64,000 nucleotides of DNA from Leptidea sinapis (GCF_905404315.1 NC_066282.1:6534501-6598500), one strand, 5' to 3'. Numbered from the stretch's first letter, positions 44,245 through 55,408 are shown. Numbers and translations: made by a program. Notes: a model not told the origin generated them from the letters alone.

Positions 44245-47200
44245 CTGAAACAAATCATTGAGGTAGAAATCAAAATGATGTGATAATTAACTAAGTGTCC
44301 AGTGTGAATATGTTGCACACAATCGAACACAGTGAGATAATCTTACTGAAAGATAATTGGTGGCGCGTCCTTAAATCGTCTATGAGAGGGTAGTTCTTAT
44401 ATTAATAACAGAATAAATAGGTTGATTGTACTGCCAACAGATTTCGTTATTGTTTTTTTGGGAAATTATATAATTTTAAAACATATTTTGTGTATGTTTC
44501 TTTATAATATGCAGCAAACTTAATATAATTATGTAATTTATAGTTTCCGACAAAATAAAATACATTTAGGAAGTATAATATGATATATATTTTTTTCTGA
44601 ATCCTTAACTCATTTTAGTACTGTATAATAGGAGTGTACAGTATTGTGTAACTTATATGACTTAGTGATTCTTTGTAAATTTGTTATTGTTTTTATAGTT
44701 ACCTTTTAACTAAAAGTGAAACATAATTTTTGGAAACTTCAATTGTGAAAGTGTGAGTTTTTAGTTCTGTTAATATTTATTATTCTAATACTGTTTGTTT
44801 CCTATACATGAATAAATAAATAAATAAATTATTGGTAGAAATATTTTTATATCTTATCCATCTATTATCAAATAATAACAATCACCTTTGCTTCGACAGG
44901 TGGGTCTGAACCAGCTTCAAGAAGTAAAACATTGAAATTTTGATCTACAAGACGTCTTGCTACAATACACCCAGCAGTTCCAGCGCCAACAATTAATAAA
45001 TCGAATTCTTCATGATCTACAAACATTAAACATATCTCATTTATCATACTAAGCCAACCAAGCAATTGCCACATCGTTGATATAAATTACCAATTTTTTA
45101 TAAGTAAAATGTTAATCTCATGAATCACGACAACGAAAAATAAATTTCATCTTTGTGATAGCAAAAAGCCAGACATAATATGGCAACATTCAAATCGACT
45201 TTCTACATCTTGATTTTAATCATGATATTTATTACAAATAAAGATAATGCAATAAGATATCTCAAATTCTAATTCAAATTTTTATTCAAATTAGAATGTG
45301 ACATCACTTATTGAAAGTCAAAAACTACCACCTATTCCAAAACGAATGCCTCAAACCTGAGAAGAATGGGCTCAACAAACTTAGCGGGCTTTTTTTATCA
45401 TCATGAAAATATGTTTACAAAGTAATATTGTTCAATTAAACTAATTATTTAATAGCCTGAACGCGGTCGCTCCATTCCCAATCTGTGGCATGATTAAGAA
45501 AGTCATTTATTTACCACACTAACGTTTTTTAACAATTCATAGAATAATTTGTAACTTAAAGTAACACGTAACATAAATGAGCTTGAAAATAGTTGCTTAC
45601 TTATTAATTTAAAGTAATTGGTGATTTTATATTTTAAGACTTTTATTCAGCTGAATTCATTTTTGTTTACCTCTTTCTCAGATTGATTTAATAAATAAAT
45701 TAATTTTAAATGCAATTTTATAAGAATAGGTATTCAAAAAAATTTTCTATTTTAAGATGCTAGTCTGGAATGGACCTAACTAGATGTCTTTGAGCATCAT
45801 TTTGTATGAAATAACTAAAGAAATCTAAATGTTACTAGCTGACCCGGCAAACGTTGTATTTGGCAAATTAATAAAAAGGTTTGTTAACAGACATCGCGAC
45901 ACGAGAATTTTATATATTAGACATAATATCTTATAGGAATGTATGTATAAATAGCATCAATTTTATATTATAACGCTGATTTACATAACAATGAAAGCCA
46001 TTTAATGATTTTGAAGCCTTTAAATGAGTTTCATAATGAATACTTGTTTAACTAATAACTTACCATTAACTTCTGACTTGGGATGGACATCACTGTAAAC
46101 ATTGCATTGCTCTCCTGCAAAATACTTCAGTGCAGCAGTGAAGGTGGAAGATGCCGATCCAGGGGTAATTTTTGGGCATTCTGTATCATTGTATGTTTGG
46201 CTGCAAAACATGCGATATTAATATGTAATAACTGCTGTCTTGGAAACTCACTGATTTATTTAATTATCTGTAGTGCCAACCTAAACTACCGCTCAGAATT
46301 TTTGGGTTTTTCAAGAATCCGAATTCTAATGGGCAGGGCGTATCAATTACCATCAGCTGAACAGCTTGTTCATGTGCAGGTGTTTGCGAAACTGAAGAGG
46401 TAGTGGGCAGGGCACATAGCTCGACGGACAGATGGCCGTTAGGGCAGTAAAGTCCTTGAATGGCGACCACGTACCGGAAAACGTAGTGTTGGTAGGACCA
46501 CAAGATGGACCGACGATCTGGTCAAGATCGCTAGGTTAGATGATGGCAGCGCAGGAACGATCGTCATGGCAATCTTTGGGGAAGGCCTTTGCCCAGCAGT
46601 GGTCTTCTGGGTGATGATGAGTACAGTGGAAAAAATGTAAGTATATTCTTCAATGTCTTTTTGCTTACTTCAAGAGTCCATTTAATTGAAGAAGTATGTT
46701 CAGAATATAATTTTTCTTCGTCCAGCGTGTTAATAGTACCAATGCATCATTAAATAACCGATAGGAGGGTCGTGGGTTTCACTGGTTTTCGAAGATATGT
46801 ATGATTGCACTCGAGCAGTTTTCAATCATAATGGACAGTCCTCTATTGAACTTTAAAGTTCAGATTTTTTTTTGAGATTTTTTTGAGATTTTTTTTGAGT
46901 CGAATACCTCAAGTAACAATCAATACATGCGACTGCGACGCCATTTTCTGATATGATGCCGTAATGTGCAAGGTTTTGTATATTTGTATTTTGGTTTGAA
47001 AGACGCCGTATTAAAATTACTGATTATGACCTCATGCCTATCCATCTAATGTTAATGCGATACCGATCAGAATTTTTGGTTCAATTAAGAAACCTAAGCG
47101 GAACTTAATTATAATGGGCAGGGCGTTTCACTTAAAAAAGAAGTAGAAAAGTCGAGAAAATGTTTCCTTTAACCCGTCCTCTTAACAATATTAGTAATAA

Positions 47201-48694
47201 TAACTATCCACAATTAAATCTATTTTAGTTATCAAACAGTTTTGTCTTACTATCATAAAATCGATTCAATAAGCGGTTGGTGTTTTTACGAATAAGAAGA
47301 TTGATAGTTGTACTAAATTAATTTTATCGATATTCCACAAATTATACTAAATACGGGCCAAAGTAAAACCAGTAACTATGTAGTGATTAAGTATCAATCG
47401 AAATGTCACTATATCTGACTAGGGAAACTCTTCAAAAGCCTGTAACTGTACCATATAAAATATTACGTTTCATCAATATTATTTTCTAAAATCCCTGTGC
47501 TGTACCGGGGCGTAAAAGAATAGGGATAGTTTCAGGCCCAAGGGTTTCACTCAGATGATTTTCGATATAAGAGAGTCACGCTCCTAACTTACGATGACAC
47601 TAGAACCGTGCCAGACTTTACTGGTGGCCTAGCGCCGCTGTGTTTCGTACAGGTTAGTGTCGACAACTGGCACCCATTCCTCCCTATCCTCTATCATTCT
47701 ACCACAATACTCTAGGGGGCTAACGGCTCTGCCAGAGTTGGGGAATCGTTGCCCACATGCTTATGCTCGTATTCCGGAGGGCACAGTAAGAAGTACTGTC
47801 ACCACCGAGGAAAAACGTGGAAACAACGTGGCACCTCACTCTACGCTTAATGTGGACATTTGCAACGAATGTTATGTTGCAACTGTCCACATTCAGGAGA
47901 CACTTCTCAAGACCTCTTTAAGGATTTCCCACCATTAATTACCCAAATATATAAGTGTAGTACCAATCTGAGAACACAAGTGACTTGCCGCGATTGGTAC
48001 TACAAGTCAGCAGATTGGGGCAGAATTTGTATCCCTTTAGTTGGTCCCATTTCAGTGGCCTGTGAGACTCAGGGCATGGATATTTTCATACCACGCTGAA
48101 CAGAATAGAACAGCGGCATATCACAGCCATTTTACTAGTTAAATTCGTCAGATAGAGCAGCAGTTGATTGCAAAACAGGCTAATCGAACCTGGGCTGCAG
48201 CGCTGGTCATCTAGGATCTGAATTGCAAAGTTGATAAGAGGAAATACAACCTTGCCTTGCCAGATTCTTTCAACGGGCTTTGTTGATATCCCTTGGCACT
48301 TTAGTCTGCCGTCTTAGCCGCTGCTTCAGATAAAAAATGGCACCCTGGTCCCCACTATGAGCTAGACATATTAAATTCTTAATTTATTAGAAATTTAATT
48401 TTGCACATAATTTCTGCACATTCCCTTAATATTCGCATGTAATGTATGTATACATAGGGCGACAGTTATCCCGCTAGGAATAGCACTTATTGCTTGTCTT
48501 CTTCCTTCCCTACCTGCTGATTTTTATATCTATGACTGTGCCAGTAATGAAATTATAGTTTAGTACCACATCTAAGAAGTTATAACGGCGTTTAAGTCAT
48601 TTTTGTAAAAGTTATAATATACTCACCTACAAATAACATGATTTGGATGTACCACAAATATAACACAAAGCAAGAAAAAGTAGTACACGCTCAT
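42688..48694 (-). CDS. GMC oxidoreductase (glucose dehydrogenase-like, FAD-dependent), 4 exons
   Basis: Joined exons 48694-48627, 46200-46064, 45016-44886 and 44244-42688 give 1893 nt (630 aa). Residues 1-20 have a hydrophobic YYFFLLCVIFVV core, a likely signal peptide. A Cys-containing linker (23-68) precedes the Rossmann FAD motif LLIVGAGTAGC (75-85), followed by LLLEAG (99-104). Signature 1 is GKMLGGSHQLN (151-161), with His where Gly/Ser/Thr is usual. Signature 2 is GSINTPHLLMLSGVG (331-345). The C-terminal domain has YHPVGTSSMG (His562) and NTNGPTIMIAE (Asn605), 43 residues apart as for the His pair of fungal glucose oxidase. GMC enzymes oxidise alcohols or sugars using FAD. The length suits insect members; the substrate is not predictable. 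The gene looks intact. Confidence 0.9.
44886..45016 (-). CDS. GMC oxidoreductase exon 3
   Basis: 131 nt between acceptor ttgtag and donor GTGATT. It encodes residues 69-112 with the GAGTAGC dinucleotide-binding motif. Its first two bases complete Asp69 with the G ending exon 2, and it ends in phase 0. Confidence 0.9.
45285..45505 (-). repeat. CR1-like LINE 3' end in GMC intron 2
   Basis: The minus strand carries the family 3' end: the NDFLNHATDWEWSDR-like coding end and stop, cgctaagtttgttgagccca, cattcgttttggaataggtg and gtagtttttgactttcaata. It parallels 54570-54780. It lies within the intron between 44886 and 46064 in the same orientation as the gene. Confidence 0.75.
46064..46200 (-). 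CDS. GMC oxidoreductase exon 2
   Basis: 137 nt between acceptor tttgcag and donor GTAAGT. It encodes SQTYNDTECPKITPGS and on to VHPKSEVN (residues 23-68). The first base completes Ser23 with AG from exon 1; the last base begins Asp69. The in-frame ATG just upstream (46211) is inside the intron and gives no signal peptide. Confidence 0.85.
46285..46625 (+). pseudogene. SINE-like fragment joined to RTE LINE 3' tail, in GMC intron 1
   Basis: 46285-46375 holds the 3' half of the GTGGGAGGC-type repeat (ccgctcagaatttttgggtt, gcgtatcaattaccatcagc). Directly after it, plus-strand frames read WWAGHIARRTDGRWGSKVLE, WRPRTGKRSVGRP and SSWQSLGKAFAQQWSSG. This is the terminal segment of an RTE-type ORF, ending in a short gatgatga tail. 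The frame breaks once near 46510. Antisense to the gene. Confidence 0.8.
46945..47185 (+). repeat. GTGGGAGGC-type SINE-like repeat, diverged (GMC intron 1)
   Basis: Follows the family order (gatgccgtaatgtgcaaggt, gacgccgta, gatcagaatttttggt, cctaagcgg, gggcagggcgt) with many changes. An older copy than the others. Confidence 0.55.
47590..48295 (+). pseudogene. Main LINE family, 5' leader and endonuclease relic (GMC intron 1)
   Basis: The left part contains ggcctagcgccgctgtgttt, matching the leader at 61440-61460 in reverse. Then TLNVDICN appears at the ORF start. After a large deletion, WYYKSADWGRI, QGMDIFIP and a RKYN..LARFFQRA-like end follow. These align with NVDFCN, WHYKSADWDRM, QGMDIFIP and KYNRASRFFKR of the 6100-9228 copy. 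It is strongly decayed and lies antisense in intron 1. Confidence 0.75.
48627..48694 (-). CDS. GMC oxidoreductase exon 1 (start and signal peptide)
   Basis: ATG at 48694-48692 opens MSVYYFFLLCVIFVVHPNHV, then IC, then a split AG codon before donor GTGAGT at 48626. The phase (2 nt) matches exon 2 exactly, and the hydrophobic run fits a signal peptide. This exon was too short to appear as an obvious open frame, so the start is inferred from phase, donor and hydrophobicity. Confidence 0.8.
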
Positions 48695-48767
48695 ATTTGA
48701 GCAGCATAGAAAAATGTACAATACTAATGTTAGAAGTTGTTCGTTTGAAGTTAATTTGAAATTACAT

Positions 48768-48773
48768 ATTATA
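48768..48773 (-). promoter_or_regulatory. Possible TATA-like element for the GMC gene
   Basis: TATAAT on the minus strand about 75 nt before the start codon. AT-rich context makes this weak; no initiator element was identified. Confidence 0.2.
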
Positions 48774-48884
48774 TCATTAAATAGCTACATGCGACATAAT
48801 ATCAATTATGATAAGTATTTAGTAGTGATGTTTGCAATATTTTATATTTATATTAGACACAAAATTTAAATTTACAAGCATTTA

Positions 48885-50530
48885 CGAGGGCGGCACTGAA
48901 ATTTTCGGGAATCAAGGAAGTGACACAACTTTATGATTTACTAGGGGACGCTCGACTACGGATGCAGTTGTTGAACTCATCAGAAATATTTTTGAGGCCT
49001 GGGAGGAATCACAGAATGCACTTGGTATCTTCCGTAATTTATCTAAGGCTTTTGATTGTGTTCAACATTCAACGCAGGTCAGGAAGCTATGTCACTATGG
49101 TATACGAGGATCTGCACTCGATCTTCTGATCTCATATTTAAAAAATAGGATACAGAGAACGAGGTGAATGGCAGGAGATCTCCTGGGACTCTTCTCGGTA
49201 TGGGGGTACCACAAGGGTCTTTTCTTGGACCCTTCCTCTTCCTAATTTATATAAATGATCTACCTAACCTTGTAGAAAAAAAAACACAAGGTGGTATTGT
49301 TTGCGGATGACACTTCACTTATATTCAAAGTGAAACGAAGCCAAGTTTTATATGAAGAAGTAAACAATGCTCTATCTGACATCGTGTACTGGTTAAGCGC
49401 CAATAACTTATTGTTAAATAGTAATAAAACCAAATATATTAAATTCACCGCGCCAAATGTCAAAAATGTAGATGCGAATATTTTATTAAAAGGAGAGGTG
49501 GTAAAACCAGTGGAATCTGCTGTATTTCTTGGCATTACTCTTGATTCCAAATTGCAGTGGGGCCCCCAGATTGAAGGATTGGCGAATAGGCTTAGTTCTG
49601 CAGCATATGCGGTTAAGAAAATAAGACGGTTAACTGACATAGATACGGCGAGATTAGTATACTTTAGTTATTTTCATAGTATTATGTCCTATGGTCTATT
49701 GTTATGGGGCAGTGCGGCCGATATTAATACCATATTTGTGCTGCAGAAGAGGGAATTTGACTGTTGCTTCTCAATACATTTTTGATAATGTTCTGTATTG
49801 AGGAATTTTCTAGAAATTGTGACATTCATAATGTTGACACGAGGAACAAACATAAACTTGTTATGCCTACTACTCGGTTGGGTCGAGTTAGTAAGTCTTT
49901 TGTTGGGTGATGTATATGCTTCTACAATATGATCCCAGAAAATGTACAAAACAGATGTGTTACGAAATTTAAAAGAATTGTTAAAAAACGTGTGTGTGGG
50001 AAAGGTTCTTATAGCATAAACGATTTTCCTAATGACACCACACTGAAAATCTCTGACCACGCAATTAATTCTTTATTTTAGGGAATTTCGGGGCTGTACG
50101 GCGGATGGTCTAATAATTCTATGTTTTCTTGCTCTAAAAACTCTTTTGTTCTGTGCGCGGTGTGAGAACTCGCATTGTCGTGATGGAGGATGATGCGGCG
50201 GTTGCAGTTCTCTTTACGGAGTTCAGAAACGACTTGTGGCAAACAAATGCTAGCATATCATTCTGCATTAACCGTTCTTTGTCCCTCAAGAGGAATAGTC
50301 GCAACATGGCCGGTTTTGGAGACAAACGTGGCCACCATTTTTTTTGCAACATTCCGTGAACGAACAGTTTTGTTGGCTTTAACCCATTTTTGAACACCCA
50401 AACTCAAAATTTAAATTTACAACTGGTTTTTTGTTTCGAGTTCGTACTTGTATATACAGGATTTGTCACCTGATACGATGATGTATACAGCATTTGAGGA
50501 TCCTGAGTGGAATATTTCGAGAGTTTTGTT
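48885..50530 (-). mobile_element. mariner copy 2, broken into two parts by CR1 sequence
   Basis: The left terminus (gagggcggcactgaaatttt, 48885-48942) equals that of the 32943 mariner. The mariner resumes at about 50043 (gaaaatctctgaccacgcaa) with the catalytic region in reverse frames and runs to about 50530. The ~150 bp expected between the two parts is missing and CR1 DNA lies there. The right terminus is lost. At 50405-50422 it carries an 18-bp piece identical to its own left flank (48860-48877). Confidence 0.75.
48943..50042 (+). pseudogene. CR1-like LINE RT fragment inside mariner
   Basis: Frames give RSTTDAVVELI, ALGIFRNLSKAFDCVQH and KLCHYGIRGSALDLLISYLK, then the catalytic VVLFADDTSLIFKV (49290-49333). 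NNLLLNSNKTKYIKF, ESAVFLGITLDSKLQWG, RRLTDIDTARLVYFSYFHSI, MSYGLLLWGSA and the C-terminal LVMPTTRLGRVSKSF follow. It lacks the 5' half of the RT and the 3' end, and has frameshifts near 49160-49290 and 49780. The FADD motif is intact. Confidence 0.85.
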
Positions 50531-50534
50531 TGCC

Positions 50535-51005
50535 TTCTTACTGCAACCAGCCCAGATCATTCCAGAACTCTAGCAGTCTTTTTACATTTCTGCAAGCATC
50601 CGGAAGCGATGCTGGTGATTGGTAGTATTTATGTCCGTTGTACGGCCACACTCCTGCACTCCATGCATCATCTGCACAAAGGGCTCTCTGTTACACCTGT
50701 GATAGATAGATGTTTGTTCAAGGGACAGTGACCTGTGAATACACGCACAATTGTACGTATATTGTCCCTGTGTAGTCTTATCAGGTTGCGGGCGAACCTC
50801 TTTGAGGGCACCGGAGCCGTATTCTTTATTTGACTGCATCCTTTGCTGTTTCTCAATTCTGTTAGTTGAAATGTTCCGTTGTTTCTCGCAGTCACTTTTT
50901 AATTTGAGCCTGAGGTATGGATAGCAATGGCTCCGGTCCATATGCTACAGCTTCGGATCGCCTTTCTGATAGTTCATCTGCAGCATTACTGCCCAGTGCG
51001 TTACG
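50535..51005 (-). pseudogene. LINE RNase H C-terminus and Cys/His tail
   Basis: Minus-strand frames read ALGSNAADELSERRSEAVA (the NE.AD-type end of RNase H, near 50960-51000). The frame at 50668-50895 continues RNLIRLHRDNIRTIVRVF, then TGHCPLNKHLSITGVTESPL and CR. This is a counterpart of the 21620-22400 fragment but a different family. No RT is attached. Confidence 0.7.
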
Positions 51006-51143
51006 CAATGAACATAAAAATGCGAAGACAAAGTTTCCGCACATTTGAGAGTGAATATTTTTTTTTTACCTTACATTGGTCTTTTTCATATTGGTAACTT
51101 AAATTTCATACAAATTTGACTTACATCGAGGTATACAGAGAAG

Positions 51144-51332
51144 ATGAAGATGAGATGGAGATGATGATGGATACTAATGATGATCCACAAGATTATCCAA
51201 CGCCTTCCAGCGATCTGGTCTAGATCGCTGGAAGGCGTTGGATGAGGGCAGCGCAGGATCTATCCTCGTGGAAATCGTTGGGGGAGGCCTTCGTCCAGCA
51301 GTGGGCGTCTTCCAACTGAGGTGATGATGATG
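51144..51332 (+). mobile_element. RTE LINE 3' end inserted with 11-bp TSD and 5' fold-back
   Basis: Bounded by atacagagaag at 51133-51143 and 51333-51343. The right part (51217-51332) is the RTE ORF end (RWMRAAQDLSSWKSLGEAFV, then QQWASSN) with a gatgatgatg tail. Left of it lies a perfect 22-bp inverted copy of the first RTE bases (51195-51216 against 51222-51243, 5-nt spacer). Left of that are about 50 bp of GATG-rich sequence (51144-51194). Confidence 0.8.
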
Positions 51333-51344
51333 ATACAGAGAAGT

Positions 51345-54225
51345 ATTATTGTAGATAAGAGAGGGACATTGGTTGCGGTTTCATTTATAGATAACTATAA
51401 AATTAAGCTGAGATCACGCCGAATTTTCAAAAACCAATACACTGGTGTAAATAAAAAAAAATCGTTACACAGAAACACTGCAGAATTAGTGGGCAAAGCA
51501 AGCAATTTTCTCGCCACCTCAAAATATTATTTAAACAAAAATTTTTTATTGATGTTTTAATAAAATATTATTAAAATATAAATGAACATATTACCAGTAA
51601 AACCAAATCATGATATACTGATAACACAATAAATTGCTTTGAATTATATTGCTTTGAATTCTATCGACATTATAGTTGATTAAATAATTCTTACCTCTGC
51701 ACTGTTTCGAGGCTATTTATTTACCTTTAAATAATTCACATACTACTAGTAAAAAATTCATTTCAATTTCAATTAAACGACGTTCGTAGTTTTTGTTAAA
51801 TGAAACAAGATAGCATTTTATATGTACGTAAACCGGCTTTACTTTGAATGTCTGACTCTAGAACTTGTTACTACGCAAATCTCCCATGCTTAATAATTAT
51901 TTCAAATTAGTAGCTTATTTTTGGGGTAGGGTTTGAAGGAGAGTTTGTTTTCTCGTTGTAGAAAAGTTCATTCTATCTGAGCTTGGGTACTAAGGGCGAT
52001 ATGTTGTAAATTATTAATTATAATAATAATAATCTTTATTTGCGAAAACTGCCACCAAATATTTTACAAATACAATAGATATGAACAATTAACATGAATA
52101 AAAGAAAAAATAACAGTACAAATGTTAAAAAACAATAAAAAAAATATATAAATGCCATAAACATGGAAGGAGTATTTTAATAACTTAGAATGATAACAAA
52201 CGAGGCAGCAGCCCGATTGGCAAAAAGAAAAGTTCTCAGGAAACGTTAGGACGTAAATTCCTAACACTGCTATATGAAGTTCCTAGATTTTTTTTTCGGT
52301 GCAAACTATCGTGGCAGTGATGTATGTAAAATATTTATAATATTTAAATGTTTGTCGAACCATATATTCAACAAAACTCAAAATTTTATTAATTTATAAA
52401 TCTGAAAAGAAAAGAAATATCAGGTAGTGATGTTAAAACACGCATTTACGTACATTAGCACACTTGGCTACACGTTACATGGGGCACACTCAAAGTTTTG
52501 CACTTCTAGCTAATCGGAACTATTTGAATTTCGAATGTTATATTTTTTGAAACGTTGCAACCTTCTTACATGAATAATTTTTCATAATCGATCCTTATTT
52601 GAATCTCAAAATATGTTTCATATTTATTTATTTCCATGTATTTATTTATTTTTATTGCTCCAATAGGGTGAGCACGAATACAATTTCTAATAACTAGCTA
52701 AGTAATATTCTTTAGGTGCCACTTAAATTATAGATGCAAATCAAAATAAAGTAACAAAACAAACATAAACAGCGCATCACATATGTTTTAGCAAATTAAT
52801 ATTATCACATTATTAAATTAGAAAAAAATATTGAAATAGACGAGAGAAAAATTTAAGGGACATCAACAACAAAGAACAATGGCGAAGTTTCATACTACAA
52901 AATATTTGAAATTGAATGGTAGCGTCTCAAGAACTGACGTGTACTAATTAATTCTCTATAATTTTCTGCATCTACTGACATTATTCATTTTTAATTTGGA
53001 ACCGGGATAATGGAGAAATAAATGATTATTTTGTTTGCGTTTTGAGGTTAAGTTTTTATTTTTATTACTTTACCGTTCTAACTAAGTATATATTATACTT
53101 ATCTATTATATTCCAACTAACATGTTTCAACAACAATAACACTGAATAACACCAATTCCAAAAATCTTTAAGGATAGGAACTAGTAACCATAGGCAAATA
53201 GTTAATAAATACCTACCTAATTACTAACGTCTACGGTACTACTGTCTACGGTCAACAACTCTGAGTATTATATAAAATGGAAACTTGTTACTTGATGCAA
53301 TGGTAATAACAGTTTATTTGCAATAAACCAGAGTTGGTTGTCCATAGCTTTATAAGTAATTTTATAAGAGGGAAGTCAAATGCGCAATCCATAGTCGTAG
53401 GTACTTCTAAAGTGTGCCTAACCTACGCCCGAATTTAAGGCTCGGGTCGACTTTTAAACTAAGTACTTCCATTTTTATAATCTTAAAAAACTGGTAAAAT
53501 AAGTACCTAGTTTTCTAATGTCTTTTTCTCAATCCAAGATCTTATTTTGTAGAAGTAGGTAGTAGTAAATTAAACAAGCAAAATATTTTATTTTGTTTAT
53601 TGTTATATAAACAGCGTACGTTAGACCAAATCGTGGGGCATATCATAGTCCGGTAATGGAGAGCAGAAGTAGTTCAAAATGAGGTTCAGAGTTTAAAACA
53701 AGAGAAAGATATTATTCAAGTCCAAAACCAAGCCATGTAAAATAGAAACTACTTATTAAAATAAAGAAAGCACAAAACAACACAACAGCGGTAACTATAA
53801 TTGATAGGTATTATTAGCATTAGGTAGATCACAGGTGTAGGTGACAGGTATACAAATTAGAAACTCATTCATCACTCGATCATCGCTGTCAGTCATATTG
53901 ACAGATAGCTTTCCTTGATCTAACCTAAAATGGATGTGATTTCATAGTCGTGACAGCATATAATGTGAAAATGAAATAAATATTTTATTTATTTCCCCGG
54001 TTCCTTTTGCAATACAATTTTATCTAACAAGTCAATTTATCTACGAAGTTTTTTTTGTAACTATCCTAACCTTAGACGGTTATTCCTATAGTCAGGTAAA
54101 ATTTCGCCATTGTTCTTTCATCAACAATATACAATATAAATGTAAAAGTAATAATTATAGCATTTCATAGTCAATAATAAATTATTTAAAATTATGAGAA
54201 ATGTATTATATTTGACCGAGAGAAA
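51345..54225. other. Long AT-rich stretch without genes
   Basis: No coding evidence in about 2.9 kb. At 52020-52270 the plus strand begins with a (taa)n run and aatctttatttgcgaaaactgccacc, which looks like the 3' end of a minus-strand retroelement; no partner is present. The rest is unassigned. Confidence 0.4.
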
Positions 54226-54229
54226 AAGG

Positions 54230-54820
54230 GCATAGTATTTATAACCGAGGTCCTAAAGAATCATTGAGAGCAAAATTCAAAGAAATTAACATCTTGACTG
54301 TTGCTTCTCAATATACTCTTGATAATGTAATATATGTTCATAGGCACATAAGTGAATTTGCTAGAAACTGTCATAACCATAATGTTAAAATCAGGAACGG
54401 ACATAAACATATAATGCCTACTACTCGGCTAAGTCGAGTTAGTAAGTCTTTTGTGGGGCGATGCATATGCTTTTACAACAAGATCCCAGAAAATGTTCAA
54501 AACAAAAGTGATACGTTATTCAAAAGAATTGTTAAAAAACGTTTGTGTGGTAAAGGTTACTATAACATAAATGACTTTATTAATGATACCACAGATTGGG
54601 GGTGGAGCGATCAGGCTATTAAATGACAAGTTTAATTATTGTACAATATTAGTCTGTAAACATATTTTTTGGACGAAAGCCTGCTCGCTGAGTTTGTTGC
54701 GCCGATTCTTCTCAGGTCTAAGATCTTCGTTTTGGAATGGGTGGTAGTTTTTGACTTTCAATAAGTGATGTCACATCCTATTTTGAATATAATTATTTGA
54801 ATTTGAATTTGATGGTATCT
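54230..54820 (+). pseudogene. CR1-like LINE 3' end, clean C-terminal frame
   Basis: The frame at 54264-54626 encodes RAKFKEINILTVASQYTLDN, HIMPTTRLSRVSKSFVGRC, YNKIPENVQNKS and KKRLCGKGYYNINDFINDTT, then DWGWSDQAIK and a stop. The coding sequence extends 5' to about 54240 (RGPKESL). The 3' untranslated region ends in a gaatttgaatttga repeat. 5'-truncated. This is the best 3' reference copy of the family here. Confidence 0.8.
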
Positions 54821-54929
54821 TATCGACAGCTCACCACCCTTATCATAATCATTATCGCCATTGGCAATGCAGTTCCTCATTAACAGCCATTACAGATACA
54901 ATGAAACTTTATGACCTAGGTTATAAATA

Positions 54930-55075
54930 GCGCGAATAGCCCTCTTGTATAGCACAATGACTGTATTAATATCAACAGCTTTGCTTCATTGTAATATACC
55001 ATAGGACATAATACTATGGAAATAACTTAAGTAAATTAGTCGCGCCATATCTGTGTCTGTTAATCATTGAATTCA
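54930..55075 (-). pseudogene. CR1-like LINE short relic
   Basis: Minus-strand frames approximate LTDTDMARLIYLSYFHSIMS and VLYKRAIRAIY, the segment just before the C-terminal domain of the CR1-like RT. Confidence 0.6.
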
Positions 55076-55119
55076 TTGAATGTCAAAACTAAGCTAACAG
55101 CACAAGACAAGTCCTTTTC

Positions 55120-55408
55120 TATTTTTATGAAAATAAGGGACAAGACGAGCAGCATGTTCAGTTGATGGTAACAGATACGCTTTGCCCATTATAATGCAGT
55201 ACCGCTCAGGATTCTTGAAAACCCCTAAAATTCAGCAATTCAAAAGCGGCACTACAATAATTGTGCTCGTCACATTGAGACATAAGATGTTAAGTCTCAT
55301 TTCCCCAGTAATATGACTACCTACGGCACCCTTCAGACATTACACATTACTGCTTCACGGCAGAAATAGCCGCCGTTGTGGTTCCCATAATCTAGCCGGC
55401 ATTCAGTG
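55120..55408 (-). repeat. GTGGGAGGC-type SINE-like repeat
   Basis: Minus-strand copy with the A run at its left edge and gccggctagattatgggaac near its 5' end. The first ~20 bp of the family are missing or altered. Confidence 0.75.

Noticed and set aside
42688..44253. Single-exon GMC gene starting at ATG 44253
   Set aside because: That ATG is upstream of the splice acceptor; the protein would lack the FAD-binding motif, which lies in exon 3.
44868..45074. Separate small FAD-binding ORF
   Set aside because: It is exon 3 of the GMC gene extended into flanking introns; phases join cleanly with exons 2 and 4.
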